Positions 36,055 through 45,350 of a stretch of DNA of 64,000 nt are shown piece by piece. The notes beneath the pieces are model-generated. The model was not told the origin of the DNA. It was given only the letters and a program-made list of their open reading frames with translations, and did not search any database. The position numbers and the translations under genes were made by a program. Position 1 is the first letter of the stretch, and every line of letters begins with the position of its first letter. The DNA comes from Micromonospora sp. KC213 (GTDB lineage: Bacteria; Actinomycetota; Actinomycetes; Mycobacteriales; Micromonosporaceae), in NCBI RefSeq assembly GCF_004348325.1, contig NZ_SMKF01000001.1, positions 1-64,000 of the forward strand, read 5' to 3'.

Positions 36055-36804
36055 GTGCCGGACATGAAGGTGGCACAGCTCAAGGACAACCTGACCTGGG
36101 TGGGACCGAGCGTAAAGGAGATCATGTGGCAGTACAACGAGATCTTCGAACATGGCTGCTATGACGGGATTCAGCTTCCAGACCAGCCGTTCGTCGTCGA
36201 CGTGGGCGCAAATATCGGCCTCTTCATGCTCTTCATCCGACAACGTCAGGAATCGGCCGAGATCCTCGCCTTCGAGCCAATGCCCGAACCAGCGAAGGCA
36301 CTGCTCCACAACGTGGAAAACTACGGGTGGACGAAGGTCGCGCTGCACCAGTGCGCGCTCGGCCGGGAAGATGAGGAGGACGTTCCGTTCACCTACTATC
36401 CACTGCTACCCGGGAACTCGACCAGATATCCCAAACAGAAGGAACTACAGAAACGCGTGCTGTACGACTTTGAGCCGGCCGCCTACATCGACCGCCTGCA
36501 CAGCGGATACGAGGTACGCACCGATGTTCGCCGACTCTCCTCGTTCCTGCCGCACGACCGCCGCGTCGACCTGTTGAAGATTGACGTCGAGGGAGCCGAG
36601 CTCGACATCCTGCTCGGTATCGACCCGCCCCACTGGGACCTCATCGACCAGGTCATCATCGAGGTGCAGGATCTCGCGGGGCGTCTCGAGGACATGTGTG
36701 ACCTGCTCATCCAGCATGGCCTGCGACCAACCGTGATGCAGGCTCCGATGATTCCCACTGCGATCGTGACCTATGTCGTCTACGCGAATCGGCCATCAAT
36801 GTGA
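36055..36804 (+). CDS. FkbM-family SAM-dependent methyltransferase
   Basis: A 249-residue class I methyltransferase: SAM loop FVVDVGANIGLFMLFI, ILAFEPMPEPAKALLHNV, and the late FkbM motif LLKIDVEGAELDILLGI. FkbM enzymes O-methylate sugar or polyketide hydroxyls. GTG 36055 or ATG 36064 may be the start. Its end overlaps the GH3 start (GTGA). It is a likely tailoring step on a glycosylated intermediate. Confidence 0.85.
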   Translation: MPDMKVAQLKDNLTWVGPSVKEIMWQYNEIFEHGCYDGIQLPDQPFVVDVGANIGLFMLFIRQRQESAEILAFEPMPEPAKALLHNVENYGWTKVALHQCALGREDEEDVPFTYYPLLPGNSTRYPKQKELQKRVLYDFEPAAYIDRLHSGYEVRTDVRRLSSFLPHDRRVDLLKIDVEGAELDILLGIDPPHWDLIDQVIIEVQDLAGRLEDMCDLLIQHGLRPTVMQAPMIPTAIVTYVVYANRPSM

Positions 36805-39650
36805 AATTCGAAGCACAGCCGGTGAGCGCGGAAGCGGAATTCACCAATCCCGCGTTACCGGTCGCCGAGCGTGTCCGCAGCCTTCTTAACCAGCTGACGC
36901 TGGACGAGAAGCTGGCGATGATGCACCAGTACTCCCCCGGCATACCGCGACTCGGCATTCCGCCGCTCGTCTGGGGAATCGCCGTTCGCAGGGGGGCCGA
37001 CCCAGTGCCAGGCGCGACCGTCTTCCCGCAGGCGGTCGGCCTCGGAGCCACCTGGAATCCAAACCTGATCACCCGCATTGGCGCCGCTATCGCGGCCGAG
37101 ATCCGCGCTTACCACCACCAGCGGCCAGAGGTCGGGTTGGCGATCTGGGGTCCGGTCACCAACCTGCTGCGTGATCCTCGCTGGGGCCGTAACGAAGAGG
37201 GCTACTCGGAGTGCCCCGTGCTAACGTCCGCGCTGGCCACGGCGATGTGCCGCGGACTGTCCGGGCATGCGGACTCGTCCGGGGGGCAACACCGGGCGAC
37301 CACACCGGTTCTCCAGCACTTCCTTGCCTACAATCACGAGAACGGCCGCGGCAGCCGGTCGGCATATCTTCGCCCACGCGTGCTGCACGAGTACGACCTG
37401 CGAGCGTTCAGAACACCGATTGTCGACGGTGTCGCGGACGGCGTCATGCTCGCCTACAGCCGCGTCAACGGTGTACCCAACCATCTGAGCCCACACATCC
37501 GCGGTCAGATCCGCGCCTGGAATCCGGACAGCGTCGTGATGTCCGACGCGTGGGCACCGAGCTTCCTCGCGATGGACGAGAGTCCGTCGTACCAGAGCCG
37601 ACTCCAGGCGTACGCCGCCGCTGTACGGGCTGGTCTGGATTTGTTCGTCGACCAAGGCGACCGTAGCGACATCATCACCGACAACCTCCGCCAGGCGTTG
37701 GCGGACGGCCTGATCTCCGAGGGGATGCTCGACGCCGCAGTGGGCCGGTTACTGCGGATGCGCATGCGGTGGGGCCAGTTCGACGCGCGGGAGAACGACG
37801 ACGCGGACTGCGAGTCGCAGGTCGTGGACGCCCAAGCACACCGTCAGCTCGCCGCACGTGCCGCGGCGGAGGCGATCGTCCTGCTCACGAACCGGGACGA
37901 CCTGCTCCCCCTGGACCCCGCCGCAGTCCGTCGGGTGGTGGTTGTCGGTCAGCTCGCCGCCATGGTGTGTCGCGACTGGTACAGCCCGCAGTTCGACGGC
38001 GCCCGGACACCGGTGGCGGCGGTCACCTCACTGCTGGGCCAGGACCGCGTCAGTCTGGTTGAGGGTGTCGACGTGATCGCGCTGCGGTGCCAGGACCGCT
38101 ACATCGCGGCCCCCGCAACGCCCAAGGGGGGTGAGCTGACATGGCAGTCCGCGACGGCCGTCGAGGCCCCCCATGCCTTCGCCGTGTTCGACTGGGGCTC
38201 CGATGTGCTGTGCCTGCGCGCGGAGAGCAACGGACGATTCCTGAGAAGCCGATCAAATCGGACAGTGGTCAACGACCGGCTCGCGCCAGAAGGGTGGCAG
38301 GTCCGCGAACGGTTCCGGCTCGAGCCACACGGCACCGGTTCCGTGCTGCTCGACGTGTCCACCGGCCACTACGTGGCACCGCCGGCCGCTGACGGCGTGC
38401 TGCGCGTGGCGGCCGCCACTGCCGACACCGCCGCCGTTCTCCACGTAGAGCTGATCACCGACGGGGCGACCGCAGTCGGTGAGGCGGCTGCCGACGCGGA
38501 TGCCGTCGTCGCGTTCGTGGGAAATCATCCGTTGATCAACGGTCGTGAGGCGGAGGACCGCACCGAGATCGGGCTGGCGCCGGCCCAGGAGAGGGTCGTC
38601 CACGCGGCCGCAGCCGCGAATCCCGCCACCGTCGTGGCGCTGGTCAGCAGCTATCCGCTGGCGGTGGAGGACATCGCCGCCGCGGCGCCGGCCATGCTCT
38701 GGAGCAGCCACGCCGGGCCCGAGTTGGGCACCTCACTGACCGATGCCATCTTCGGGGTTCGAGCGCCGGCCGGACGTCTCCCGCAGACGTGGCCGCGCCG
38801 CGTGACCGACCTCGGCGACATGTACGAGTACGACATCATCAAGGGCCGCAAAACATACCTGTACTCGGACACCGAGCCGCTCTTTTCCTTCGGACACGGG
38901 CTGACATACACCCGGTTCTGGTACGACATGAGCCTGCTGCGTCCGATCCTGTGTGTCGAAAACCCGATTGAGGTGTCGGTCGAGGTGGGTAACCCGGGGC
39001 CGGTGGACAGCAACGAGGTGCTCCAGCTGTACGCAAGGGCACGGCAATCCCGCCATCCGCGTGCACTGCGCCAGTTACTCGCGTTCCGCCGCGTCCACGT
39101 GCCGGCGGGCACCGCGCTCTCTGCACAGTTCACCATCCCGCTGCAGGAGCTAGCCATGTGGGACGTCGAACGGCACGAGTTCGTCGTGGAGCCTGGAGAC
39201 TACGACATCATGCTCGGACGATCGTCGACCGACATCGTGGCGACGCGGCTCCTGACGGTGCGTGCCGACCCCGTCGGGCCGCGTCGTCTGGACCTCGAAC
39301 CAGTCCGGCTGTCCGACTTCGACGACTACCACGCTTTCTGGCCGGAGGATGACGCCGAAACCGGCCTGACCACCATGATCTGCGCTGACGCCGGCGCCTG
39401 GCTGGTGTTCCGCGATGTCGTCGTCCGCGGGCAACGCCTTCGCATGCGTGCCGTCCGTCCGACGACTGGTTGGGCCGCGGTTGAGATCCGGATGAACGGG
39501 CCGGAGGGTGACCTCCTGGCCGTCGTTGCGGTCGTTGCGGATGCCGACGACGACGTCATCGATGTTCCGCTGGCCGCAAACGTCGAGCGCGGAGACATCT
39601 TCATCGTCTCGACCGGCGCCGTCCGGCTGACGACGGTGCAGATCCGCTGA
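36801..39650 (+). CDS. GH3 glycosidase paralog 1 with altered active-site motifs
   Basis: A 949-residue protein with the full GH3 layout: TIM-barrel domain, alpha/beta sandwich, fibronectin-III-like domain (SNEVLQLYARARQ) and a C-terminal CBM6-like sandwich (DAGAWLVFRDV). A beta-trefoil, fascin-like insertion (VLCLRAESNGRFLR) sits at about residues 420-560. The likely nucleophile is D249 (VVMSDAWAPSF). However, the substrate-binding GEAVHG of its paralog at 45351 is replaced (WGIAVRRG) and the KHF Lys is Gln (VLQHFLAYNHE, Q172). It may have changed substrate or be inactive. Three TTA codons (36855, 37749, 39075) are unusual here. No signal peptide. Confidence 0.8.
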   Translation: MKFEAQPVSAEAEFTNPALPVAERVRSLLNQLTLDEKLAMMHQYSPGIPRLGIPPLVWGIAVRRGADPVPGATVFPQAVGLGATWNPNLITRIGAAIAAEIRAYHHQRPEVGLAIWGPVTNLLRDPRWGRNEEGYSECPVLTSALATAMCRGLSGHADSSGGQHRATTPVLQHFLAYNHENGRGSRSAYLRPRVLHEYDLRAFRTPIVDGVADGVMLAYSRVNGVPNHLSPHIRGQIRAWNPDSVVMSDAWAPSFLAMDESPSYQSRLQAYAAAVRAGLDLFVDQGDRSDIITDNLRQALADGLISEGMLDAAVGRLLRMRMRWGQFDARENDDADCESQVVDAQAHRQLAARAAAEAIVLLTNRDDLLPLDPAAVRRVVVVGQLAAMVCRDWYSPQFDGARTPVAAVTSLLGQDRVSLVEGVDVIALRCQDRYIAAPATPKGGELTWQSATAVEAPHAFAVFDWGSDVLCLRAESNGRFLRSRSNRTVVNDRLAPEGWQVRERFRLEPHGTGSVLLDVSTGHYVAPPAADGVLRVAAATADTAAVLHVELITDGATAVGEAAADADAVVAFVGNHPLINGREAEDRTEIGLAPAQERVVHAAAAANPATVVALVSSYPLAVEDIAAAAPAMLWSSHAGPELGTSLTDAIFGVRAPAGRLPQTWPRRVTDLGDMYEYDIIKGRKTYLYSDTEPLFSFGHGLTYTRFWYDMSLLRPILCVENPIEVSVEVGNPGPVDSNEVLQLYARARQSRHPRALRQLLAFRRVHVPAGTALSAQFTIPLQELAMWDVERHEFVVEPGDYDIMLGRSSTDIVATRLLTVRADPVGPRRLDLEPVRLSDFDDYHAFWPEDDAETGLTTMICADAGAWLVFRDVVVRGQRLRMRAVRPTTGWAAVEIRMNGPEGDLLAVVAVVADADDDVIDVPLAANVERGDIFIVSTGAVRLTTVQIR

Positions 39651-39866
39651 GGCGTTTGCTCGCCACCGCGCGGCCCTCGACACCCCGCCAACTCCCGCGG
39701 TTGAGTCGGTAGCGGACGGCCTTGCCGGAGGAGACGGCGGTCGGGTGCGGTGACGGAGACATGGCGAACGCGACGTCGTCACCGCAGCGTCCGGGTTGAA
39801 TCAGGCGGCGAGGACGGCGCGGTGACGAGCAGTCCGAATCCGGTGAGGGTGAGAATCGAGCGCCAG

Positions 39867-41105
39867 TTACGCGGCGGACGTCAGCGCAGTCGGATGCTCG
39901 CCGACGACGAGGCCGTCCGCCGTCCAGCGCGCAATATCCGCCTCGGCTATGCCGTGGGCCCTGATGAGCTCGCCGACGCTGACGCCGCCCGCGATGTCGT
40001 CAAGGCACGACAGAAGCGCGGCGTCGGTGCAGTAGCCGGTGTAGTCGTTGTAGTAGCCGCTACGCAGCCAGGCAGCCCAGGGCGGGATGCGCAGCACGGC
40101 GTCGGCGCTCAGCACACCCTGCGTCGCGAAAGTCGGGCCCGAATCGCGCCCGCATCCCAAAATCGCGTCCGCGTTTCTTGCAGCGCAGTGCTGAGCGGAT
40201 AACGGCCGCGTAGCTGGTCGAGCAGATCCTCACCCATCGTTCGCGCCGGCCAATAACCTCGGCCAGATGGTCCGCGGCGGCGTCGACGTCGCCCGGATCG
40301 ACCTTGCGGACAAGCTCCTCCGGGCCTGTCGGGCCACACTGGCACGAGCAGTCGGACGCGCGCGAACATTTCCGCCGACAAACGCTCTCGCAGGGCGGCG
40401 ATGACCCGGATCGCGTCGTGCAGGCCCTTGCTCTCCTCAGGGCAATGTGGGAACAGAACCGCGATGGCCTCCGGGGCGAGAGCGAGCCGTTCACGCATTG
40501 AGCGCAGGCCTGGCCGGTACCGTGTCGTGTCGAACCCAGTATTGACCACGCGGATCGCGTGGTCGGGTAGCGAACAACGCCGACGAAGAGTCTCGCGGAT
40601 CCAGGCGCCCATGTAGTCGGAGTTCGTCCCGAGACGGTCTCCACCGAACGCGATGGTGCCAGCCAGGGTGTGCGGATAGACAAAGTCGTAGACGCCACCG
40701 ACAAGCGGCCTGTCGGCGCGCACGAAGTCGAAGCGCAGGTTCAGATCGTGCACATACAACCCGTCGTGGCGCCTCACCTCCTCAGTCAGCAGGTCGACCA
40801 TGGCGGTCAGCCGAAACGGGGGGCGTCCAGTACGGACCACCCGTACCGCTATTGAAACCGAGGACCGGTCGCACCGCGACGCCGGAAAAGATGTTGAACA
40901 CTTCCGGCAGTCCCGGTTGCGTGCCGCAATACACCGTCACTCGAACACCGGTTTCGCTGAAATGGCGCAGGACGTCGATCAGCACGGCCTGCGAGCCGTC
41001 ATGCGCAACATCGGGCAGCAGCGGTCGAACCTGAAGATCAGTAGCCGAAACCCTCGATACGAGCCTGACGCCACGCGAAACCCCCGCACTGTCCATCGGC
41101 GCCAC
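39867..41105 (-). pseudogene. GT4/GT-B glycosyltransferase, multiply frameshifted
   Basis: Consecutive minus-strand frames read as one broken GT-B protein. 41105-40850: HDGSQAVLIDVLRHFSETGVRVTVYCG. 40840-40380: YVHDLNLRFDFVRADRPLVGG, GTNSDYMGAWIRETL, VVNTGFDTTRYRPGL, AVLFPHCPEESKGLHDAI. 40380-40180, other frame: EELVRKVDPGDVDAAADHLAEVIGRR. Then a tail in a third frame (ADAVLRIPPWAAWLRSGYYNDYTGYC to HGIAEADIARW). At least two or three frame changes are needed. It is either a pseudogene or a place with sequencing errors; the order of pieces is normal for a GT4 enzyme. Confidence 0.6.
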
Positions 41106-41275
41106 TGTATCAGCGCTAAAACACCGCGGGACAGCACAATCGCTTCCCCTCCGCGCTCTGGCAGGTCCGCGGATCGCCTATCGTCAGGCAACGGCAACAC
41201 GGTGTTCCTGTACCGCCCGGTTCGCTCCTACACGCGGACCGGGGCAAGCCATTTGGTTCCCCAGTGAGGTGAACG

Positions 41276-42535
41276 ATGAAGATTGCGGTGGTCGGGGGCG
41301 GGTCGACCTACACACCCGAGTTGGTGGACGGGCTCGCCCGGCTCCGAAGCGTCCTCCCGGTGACCGAGCTGGCCCTCGTCGACCCGGCGGCAGACCGGCT
41401 CGGCGTCGTCGGCCGGTTCGCGGCAAGGATCTTCGCGCAGCATGATCATCCGGGCAAGGTCACCTGGACAACGGTGGCGGATGAGGGCTTGGACGCCGCC
41501 GACGTGGTCCTGATCCAGCTCCGTGTTGGAGGACAGCGGGCGCGGATGTCCGACGAGACCTTTCCGATGGAGTGCGGCTGCGTCGGCCAGGAGACGACCG
41601 GTGCGGGCGGTTTGGCCATGGCGCTGCGGACCGTGCCCGCGGTGTTGCGGGTCGCGGAGCGCGCCGCGAGGCGGGCTGCGGCCGATGCATGGATCATCGA
41701 CTTCACCAACCCGGTCGGCATCGTCACCCGGGCACTGCTCGACGCCGGCCACCGGGCTGTCGGACTGTGCAACGTCGCCATCCAGCTACAGCGCCGCTGC
41801 GCGAACCTGCTCGGCGTCGCACCGGAGAAGGTGGTCCTCGACCACATCGGGCTGAACCACCTCACCTGGACCCGTGCGGCGTTTGTCAGCGACGAGGACC
41901 GGTTGCCCGAGCTGCTCTCGGCACACCCGCACGCGCTGGCCGCCGAGGTGGGGCTGCCGGCGGAACTCCTGACGTTCTTCGGCTCGGTTCCCTCGTCCTA
42001 TCTGCGCTACTTCTACTTTCACGACGCCGTGGTCGAGGCGGAGCGCGGTGCTCCCACCCGCGGCGCCCAAGTAGCCGCCATCGAACAGTCCCTGCTCGAG
42101 ATCTACGCCGACCCGAGCGTCAGCACCAAGCCGGATCTGCTGGCCCAGCGCGGTGGCGCGTATTACTCCGAGGCGGCTGTGGGTCTGATCGCCGCGCTCA
42201 ACGGCAACTCGCCGGGGCCACACGTGGCCAACGTCCGCAATAACGGCACGGTCCCGCACCTGCCGGACGAGGCCGTCGTCGAGGGCACCTGCGACGTCGA
42301 CAGCGGCGGACCCCGACTGCGGCGCATCCGGCCACTGCCGCCCGAGATGTCAGGGCTCATCAGCCACGTCGCTGGCTACGAGGAACTGGCGCTGTCCGCG
42401 GCGGTCCATGGCGGACGCGACCGCGTCTACCGGGCGCTGCTCGCACACCCGCTCGTGGGCCAGCACGACATCGCCGACGCCCTCACCGACCGCCTGGTAG
42501 CCGCCAACGCCGACTACCTCGCGTGGGCGCGGTGA
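41276..42535 (+). CDS. GH4 family NAD/Mn-dependent glycosidase (6-phospho-beta-glucosidase-like)
   Basis: A 419-residue enzyme of the GH4/LDH-like fold: NAD loop KIAVVGGGSTYTPELVDGL, QLRVGGQRARMSDE, ETTGAGGLAMALRTVP, DFTNPVGIVTRAL, a Cys metal ligand in VGLCNVAIQL, and GLNHLTW carrying a His. GH4 enzymes cleave (often 6-phospho) glycosides by an NAD redox mechanism. A GTGA overlap links it to the sugar kinase that follows, which fits a kinase plus 6-phospho-glycosidase pair. AGTGAGG lies upstream of the ATG. Confidence 0.85.
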   Translation: MKIAVVGGGSTYTPELVDGLARLRSVLPVTELALVDPAADRLGVVGRFAARIFAQHDHPGKVTWTTVADEGLDAADVVLIQLRVGGQRARMSDETFPMECGCVGQETTGAGGLAMALRTVPAVLRVAERAARRAAADAWIIDFTNPVGIVTRALLDAGHRAVGLCNVAIQLQRRCANLLGVAPEKVVLDHIGLNHLTWTRAAFVSDEDRLPELLSAHPHALAAEVGLPAELLTFFGSVPSSYLRYFYFHDAVVEAERGAPTRGAQVAAIEQSLLEIYADPSVSTKPDLLAQRGGAYYSEAAVGLIAALNGNSPGPHVANVRNNGTVPHLPDEAVVEGTCDVDSGGPRLRRIRPLPPEMSGLISHVAGYEELALSAAVHGGRDRVYRALLAHPLVGQHDIADALTDRLVAANADYLAWAR

Positions 42536-43494
42536 GGCTCTACCTCGCGGTCGACGGCGGCGGGTCGAAGACCGACGTGGTCATCGGCGACGAAGCCGGG
42601 CGTTTGTTGGCCGTCACGCAGGGCCCGTCCACCTGCCATCAGATGATCGGCCTGCCGGAGGCGCTGCGGCGCCTGCGGAAGCTCGTCTTCTCGGCGCTCG
42701 CTCGCTCCGGGCTACCGGATACCACGGTGTTCGACCGGGCCGAGTGCTACCTGTCGGGCGCCGATTTCCCGCCCGAGGTCACGATGTTGACCTCGGCGGT
42801 CACCAGCCTCGGTTGGGCGCGCTCGATCCGCGTCGCCAACGACACCTACGCCGTGCTCCGTGCCGGGACGGCGGCACCGAACGCGATCGGCATCGTCTGT
42901 GGCACCGGCATCAACTGCGTGGCGCGAGCTGCGGACGGGCGTACCACCGGATTCTGGTCGGTCGGAGAAATCTCCGGTGACTGGGGCAGCGGGTGGAGCC
43001 TGGGCAGTCTGGCGTTGTGGCATGCCATGCGCGAGCACGACGGCCGCGGGCCGTCGACGGTGCTGGGTACCGCGGTTCCGGCTCACTTCGGTCTGCCGGA
43101 CATGGACGCGGTGGTCGCCGCGTTTCACTTCGGCCAGATCGCCAGCGAACGGCGTCAGGAGCTGACCCCGCTGATCTTCACACACGCGGCGGACGGGGAT
43201 GCCGTCTGCGCCTCGCTCGTGTCTCGGCTCGCCGAGGAGATCGTCACGCTGGTGACGGTGGCTGGCCGGCGGCTGAGCATCTTGGACTCGCCGCACACCG
43301 TCGCGCTCGGCGGCGGCGTCATACGACCACGTCATCCAATGTTGCTCGAACTCATCCGGGATGGGCTTCCGGCGACAACGACAATGACCGTTGTGCACAG
43401 CCCGCCGGTGCTCGGCGCCGCTCTGTACGCCCTCGACTGGTTCGGCGCCCTGCCCGCCGCGCACGAACGTCTACACGCCGCCCTGGCCGACTGA
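42532..43494 (+). CDS. BadF/BadG-type sugar kinase (N-acetylglucosamine kinase-like)
   Basis: A 320-residue ASKHA-fold ATPase: phosphate-1 loop LYLAVDGGGSKTDVVIGDE, SIRVANDTYAVLRAG, AIGIVCGTGINCVARAADGRT and ALGGGVIRPRHP. This set is the BadF/GlcNAc-kinase group. GTG 42532 overlaps the GH4 stop (GTGA); GTG 42523 is the alternative. It probably phosphorylates an amino sugar or glycoside that the GH4 enzyme then handles. Confidence 0.85.
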   Translation: MRLYLAVDGGGSKTDVVIGDEAGRLLAVTQGPSTCHQMIGLPEALRRLRKLVFSALARSGLPDTTVFDRAECYLSGADFPPEVTMLTSAVTSLGWARSIRVANDTYAVLRAGTAAPNAIGIVCGTGINCVARAADGRTTGFWSVGEISGDWGSGWSLGSLALWHAMREHDGRGPSTVLGTAVPAHFGLPDMDAVVAAFHFGQIASERRQELTPLIFTHAADGDAVCASLVSRLAEEIVTLVTVAGRRLSILDSPHTVALGGGVIRPRHPMLLELIRDGLPATTTMTVVHSPPVLGAALYALDWFGALPAAHERLHAALAD

Positions 43495-44241
43495 AGAGAT
43501 CACTGAAGGACGTCTCGAAGCTCGGTGAAGGTCCTACCTGGTAACAGTGCTGCCGGTCACCCTGCCGGGCAGTGTGGTGCAGGTCGGCGATACCAGAAGG
43601 GCTCTCGGAACCGGGCGGGCATCAGCCCCGGTGCACGAAAAGATCCACTCCGGGCGGGCTGCGGAAATCACCCGCACCCAGGCGTCTTCGACGATCGCCC
43701 GACCGAACAGGCGCCGGGGCAACGGGACAACCCTTAGCAGTCGGTCTCCACCGCCGTATCACCCCGCGCACGCGACCAGCCGCGCCAACGGCTCTTGGCC
43801 GAGGTGAAACCGCGGCCCGACACGACCATACACCGACCAGTTCCAGGTGGCCGTTGCTCCGGGCGCATGTTCGGTGTCGTCATTACTCTCGGCAGTTTTC
43901 CTGTCGTCCCCACCATCTGACATCAGCCTGGTGACCGCCATACGTTCCGCGCTGGTCACCCCACCAGCCGGGACCTGTTGAGGGTTCGCCCCACACGGCC
44001 ATGCGGGCGGTCTCGTTGACGAGCGGCGAGCCCTCAGAAATCACTGTGCGTGAACGTTGCGGGCCGCAACCTTCGATGATCGAGAGGTTGGACAACGACA
44101 GATGGACGTATATCATCCAAATACGAACGAGTCGCGGCTCGCGATGCGTTCCGCATGTTCAGATCAGCACACACATGGGGGTGCGGATTGACGGCACATG
44201 GCCCGCGGCATTTAGTCAGCCTCACTCAATCGGATCGCCGA
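43495..44241. other. 747-base region upstream of the StrR-like gene
   Basis: No gene supported on either strand. It should hold the promoter of the regulator gene. I looked for an N11-spaced StrR palindrome and did not find one, so no sign of autoregulation of that kind. Confidence 0.45.
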
Positions 44242-45273
44242 ATGAGCTCGGAGGAATCAAACTATTCGCAGCAGGACGTTTTTTTGGTGCCTGTCGAAGC
44301 GCTTCGACGCGGCGAATCTCCTCGCTTAGCGGGAGAGAACGAAGACCACATCGAGTTCTTTACGCAGACGGAGATGCCGCTCCCGCCGATCCTCGTACAT
44401 CGCCGCACTATGCGCGTCATCGACGGAAATCACCGACTAAGGGCCGCCGAGCGCCGGGGACAGGTCACCATCGCGGTTCGCTTCTTCGAAGGCGACGACG
44501 AGCGTGCTTTCATCGAGGCCGTCCGCGCCAACCAGGCACACGGCCTGCCGATGTCGCTGGCAGACCGTGAGGCCGCCGCGACGCGCATCCTGCAGTCCAG
44601 CCCTCAGCGATCAGACCGGGCCGTGGCCGCCATCACCGGGCTGGCGCCCGGCACGGTGGCGGCGATCCGTCGCCGCACCGCCGTCGGGGACGTGGACGGG
44701 GTTGCCCGGGTCGGCCGGGACGGCAGGGTGCGACCGTTGAACAGCGCAGAGGGCCGGCGGATGGCGAGCGAACAGATCGCCAGGCGGCCCGAGGCGACTC
44801 TTCGAGAGATCGCGCGGAGCGCCGGAATCTCACTTGCCACCGCCCGAGACGTACGTGAACGCGTGCGTCGCGGCGACGACCCGGTCCCCGCGAAGATGCG
44901 TCGCGGCGGCGAGCCTGTCGGGGACGACCGCGCACCCGCCCCGGTCCGCCGCATGCCTAGGGAACCCCAGTCGAGCCAGAGCCCCGCAGCGGCGGGATGC
45001 ACATGCGCCGACGGCTGCGCCGAACCGGTCCAGGACCAGACCGGCCTGCTGCGGAGCCTTTCCAGGGACCCGTCGCTGAGGTTCAGCGAATCAGGCCGCA
45101 TGATGCTGCGCTGGCTCTACGCGCGAGCCGCCGGACCCGCGGGATGGGAAGAGGCGATGAGCGGGTTGCCGCCACACTGCGGGTACCTCGTCGCCAAGGC
45201 CGCCCGTAACTGTGGCGCCCAGTGGCTGGAATTCGCCTCGATAGTCGAACGCAAGCTCGGATCGACCGCCTAG
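44242..45273 (+). CDS. StrR/ParB-type pathway-specific transcriptional activator
   Basis: A 343-residue protein of the StrR/NovG/KasT group. The ParB-like N-domain reads FLVPVEALRRGESPRLAGE, HIEFF, LPPILVHRRTMRVIDGNHRLRAAE and ANQAHGLPMSLADREAAATRI. A helix-turn-helix follows at about residues 183-207 (EATLREIARSAGISLATARDV). The C-terminal part has a small Cys cluster (CTCADGC). Leu29 is a TTA codon (44326-44328), which in streptomycetes makes translation depend on the bldA tRNA. A run of seven T (44279-44285) lies near the start. No strong ribosome site precedes the ATG. It is the likely activator of the cluster through the three N11 palindromes. Confidence 0.88.
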   Translation: MSSEESNYSQQDVFLVPVEALRRGESPRLAGENEDHIEFFTQTEMPLPPILVHRRTMRVIDGNHRLRAAERRGQVTIAVRFFEGDDERAFIEAVRANQAHGLPMSLADREAAATRILQSSPQRSDRAVAAITGLAPGTVAAIRRRTAVGDVDGVARVGRDGRVRPLNSAEGRRMASEQIARRPEATLREIARSAGISLATARDVRERVRRGDDPVPAKMRRGGEPVGDDRAPAPVRRMPREPQSSQSPAAAGCTCADGCAEPVQDQTGLLRSLSRDPSLRFSESGRMMLRWLYARAAGPAGWEEAMSGLPPHCGYLVAKAARNCGAQWLEFASIVERKLGSTA

Positions 45274-45350
45274 TCGGGCGGTGACGCGCGCCCGTTGCGC
45301 GAAGGCCAGGCAGTCGACCAGTCCGCACGAGTCGAGAAGACAGGTGAGGT

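Noticed and set aside
45291-45319. Possible fourth StrR-type box before GH3 paralog 2
   Set aside because: CAGTCGACC (45311-45319) resembles a right half site, but the 9 bases located 11 bases upstream (CCCGTTGCG) do not match a left half.
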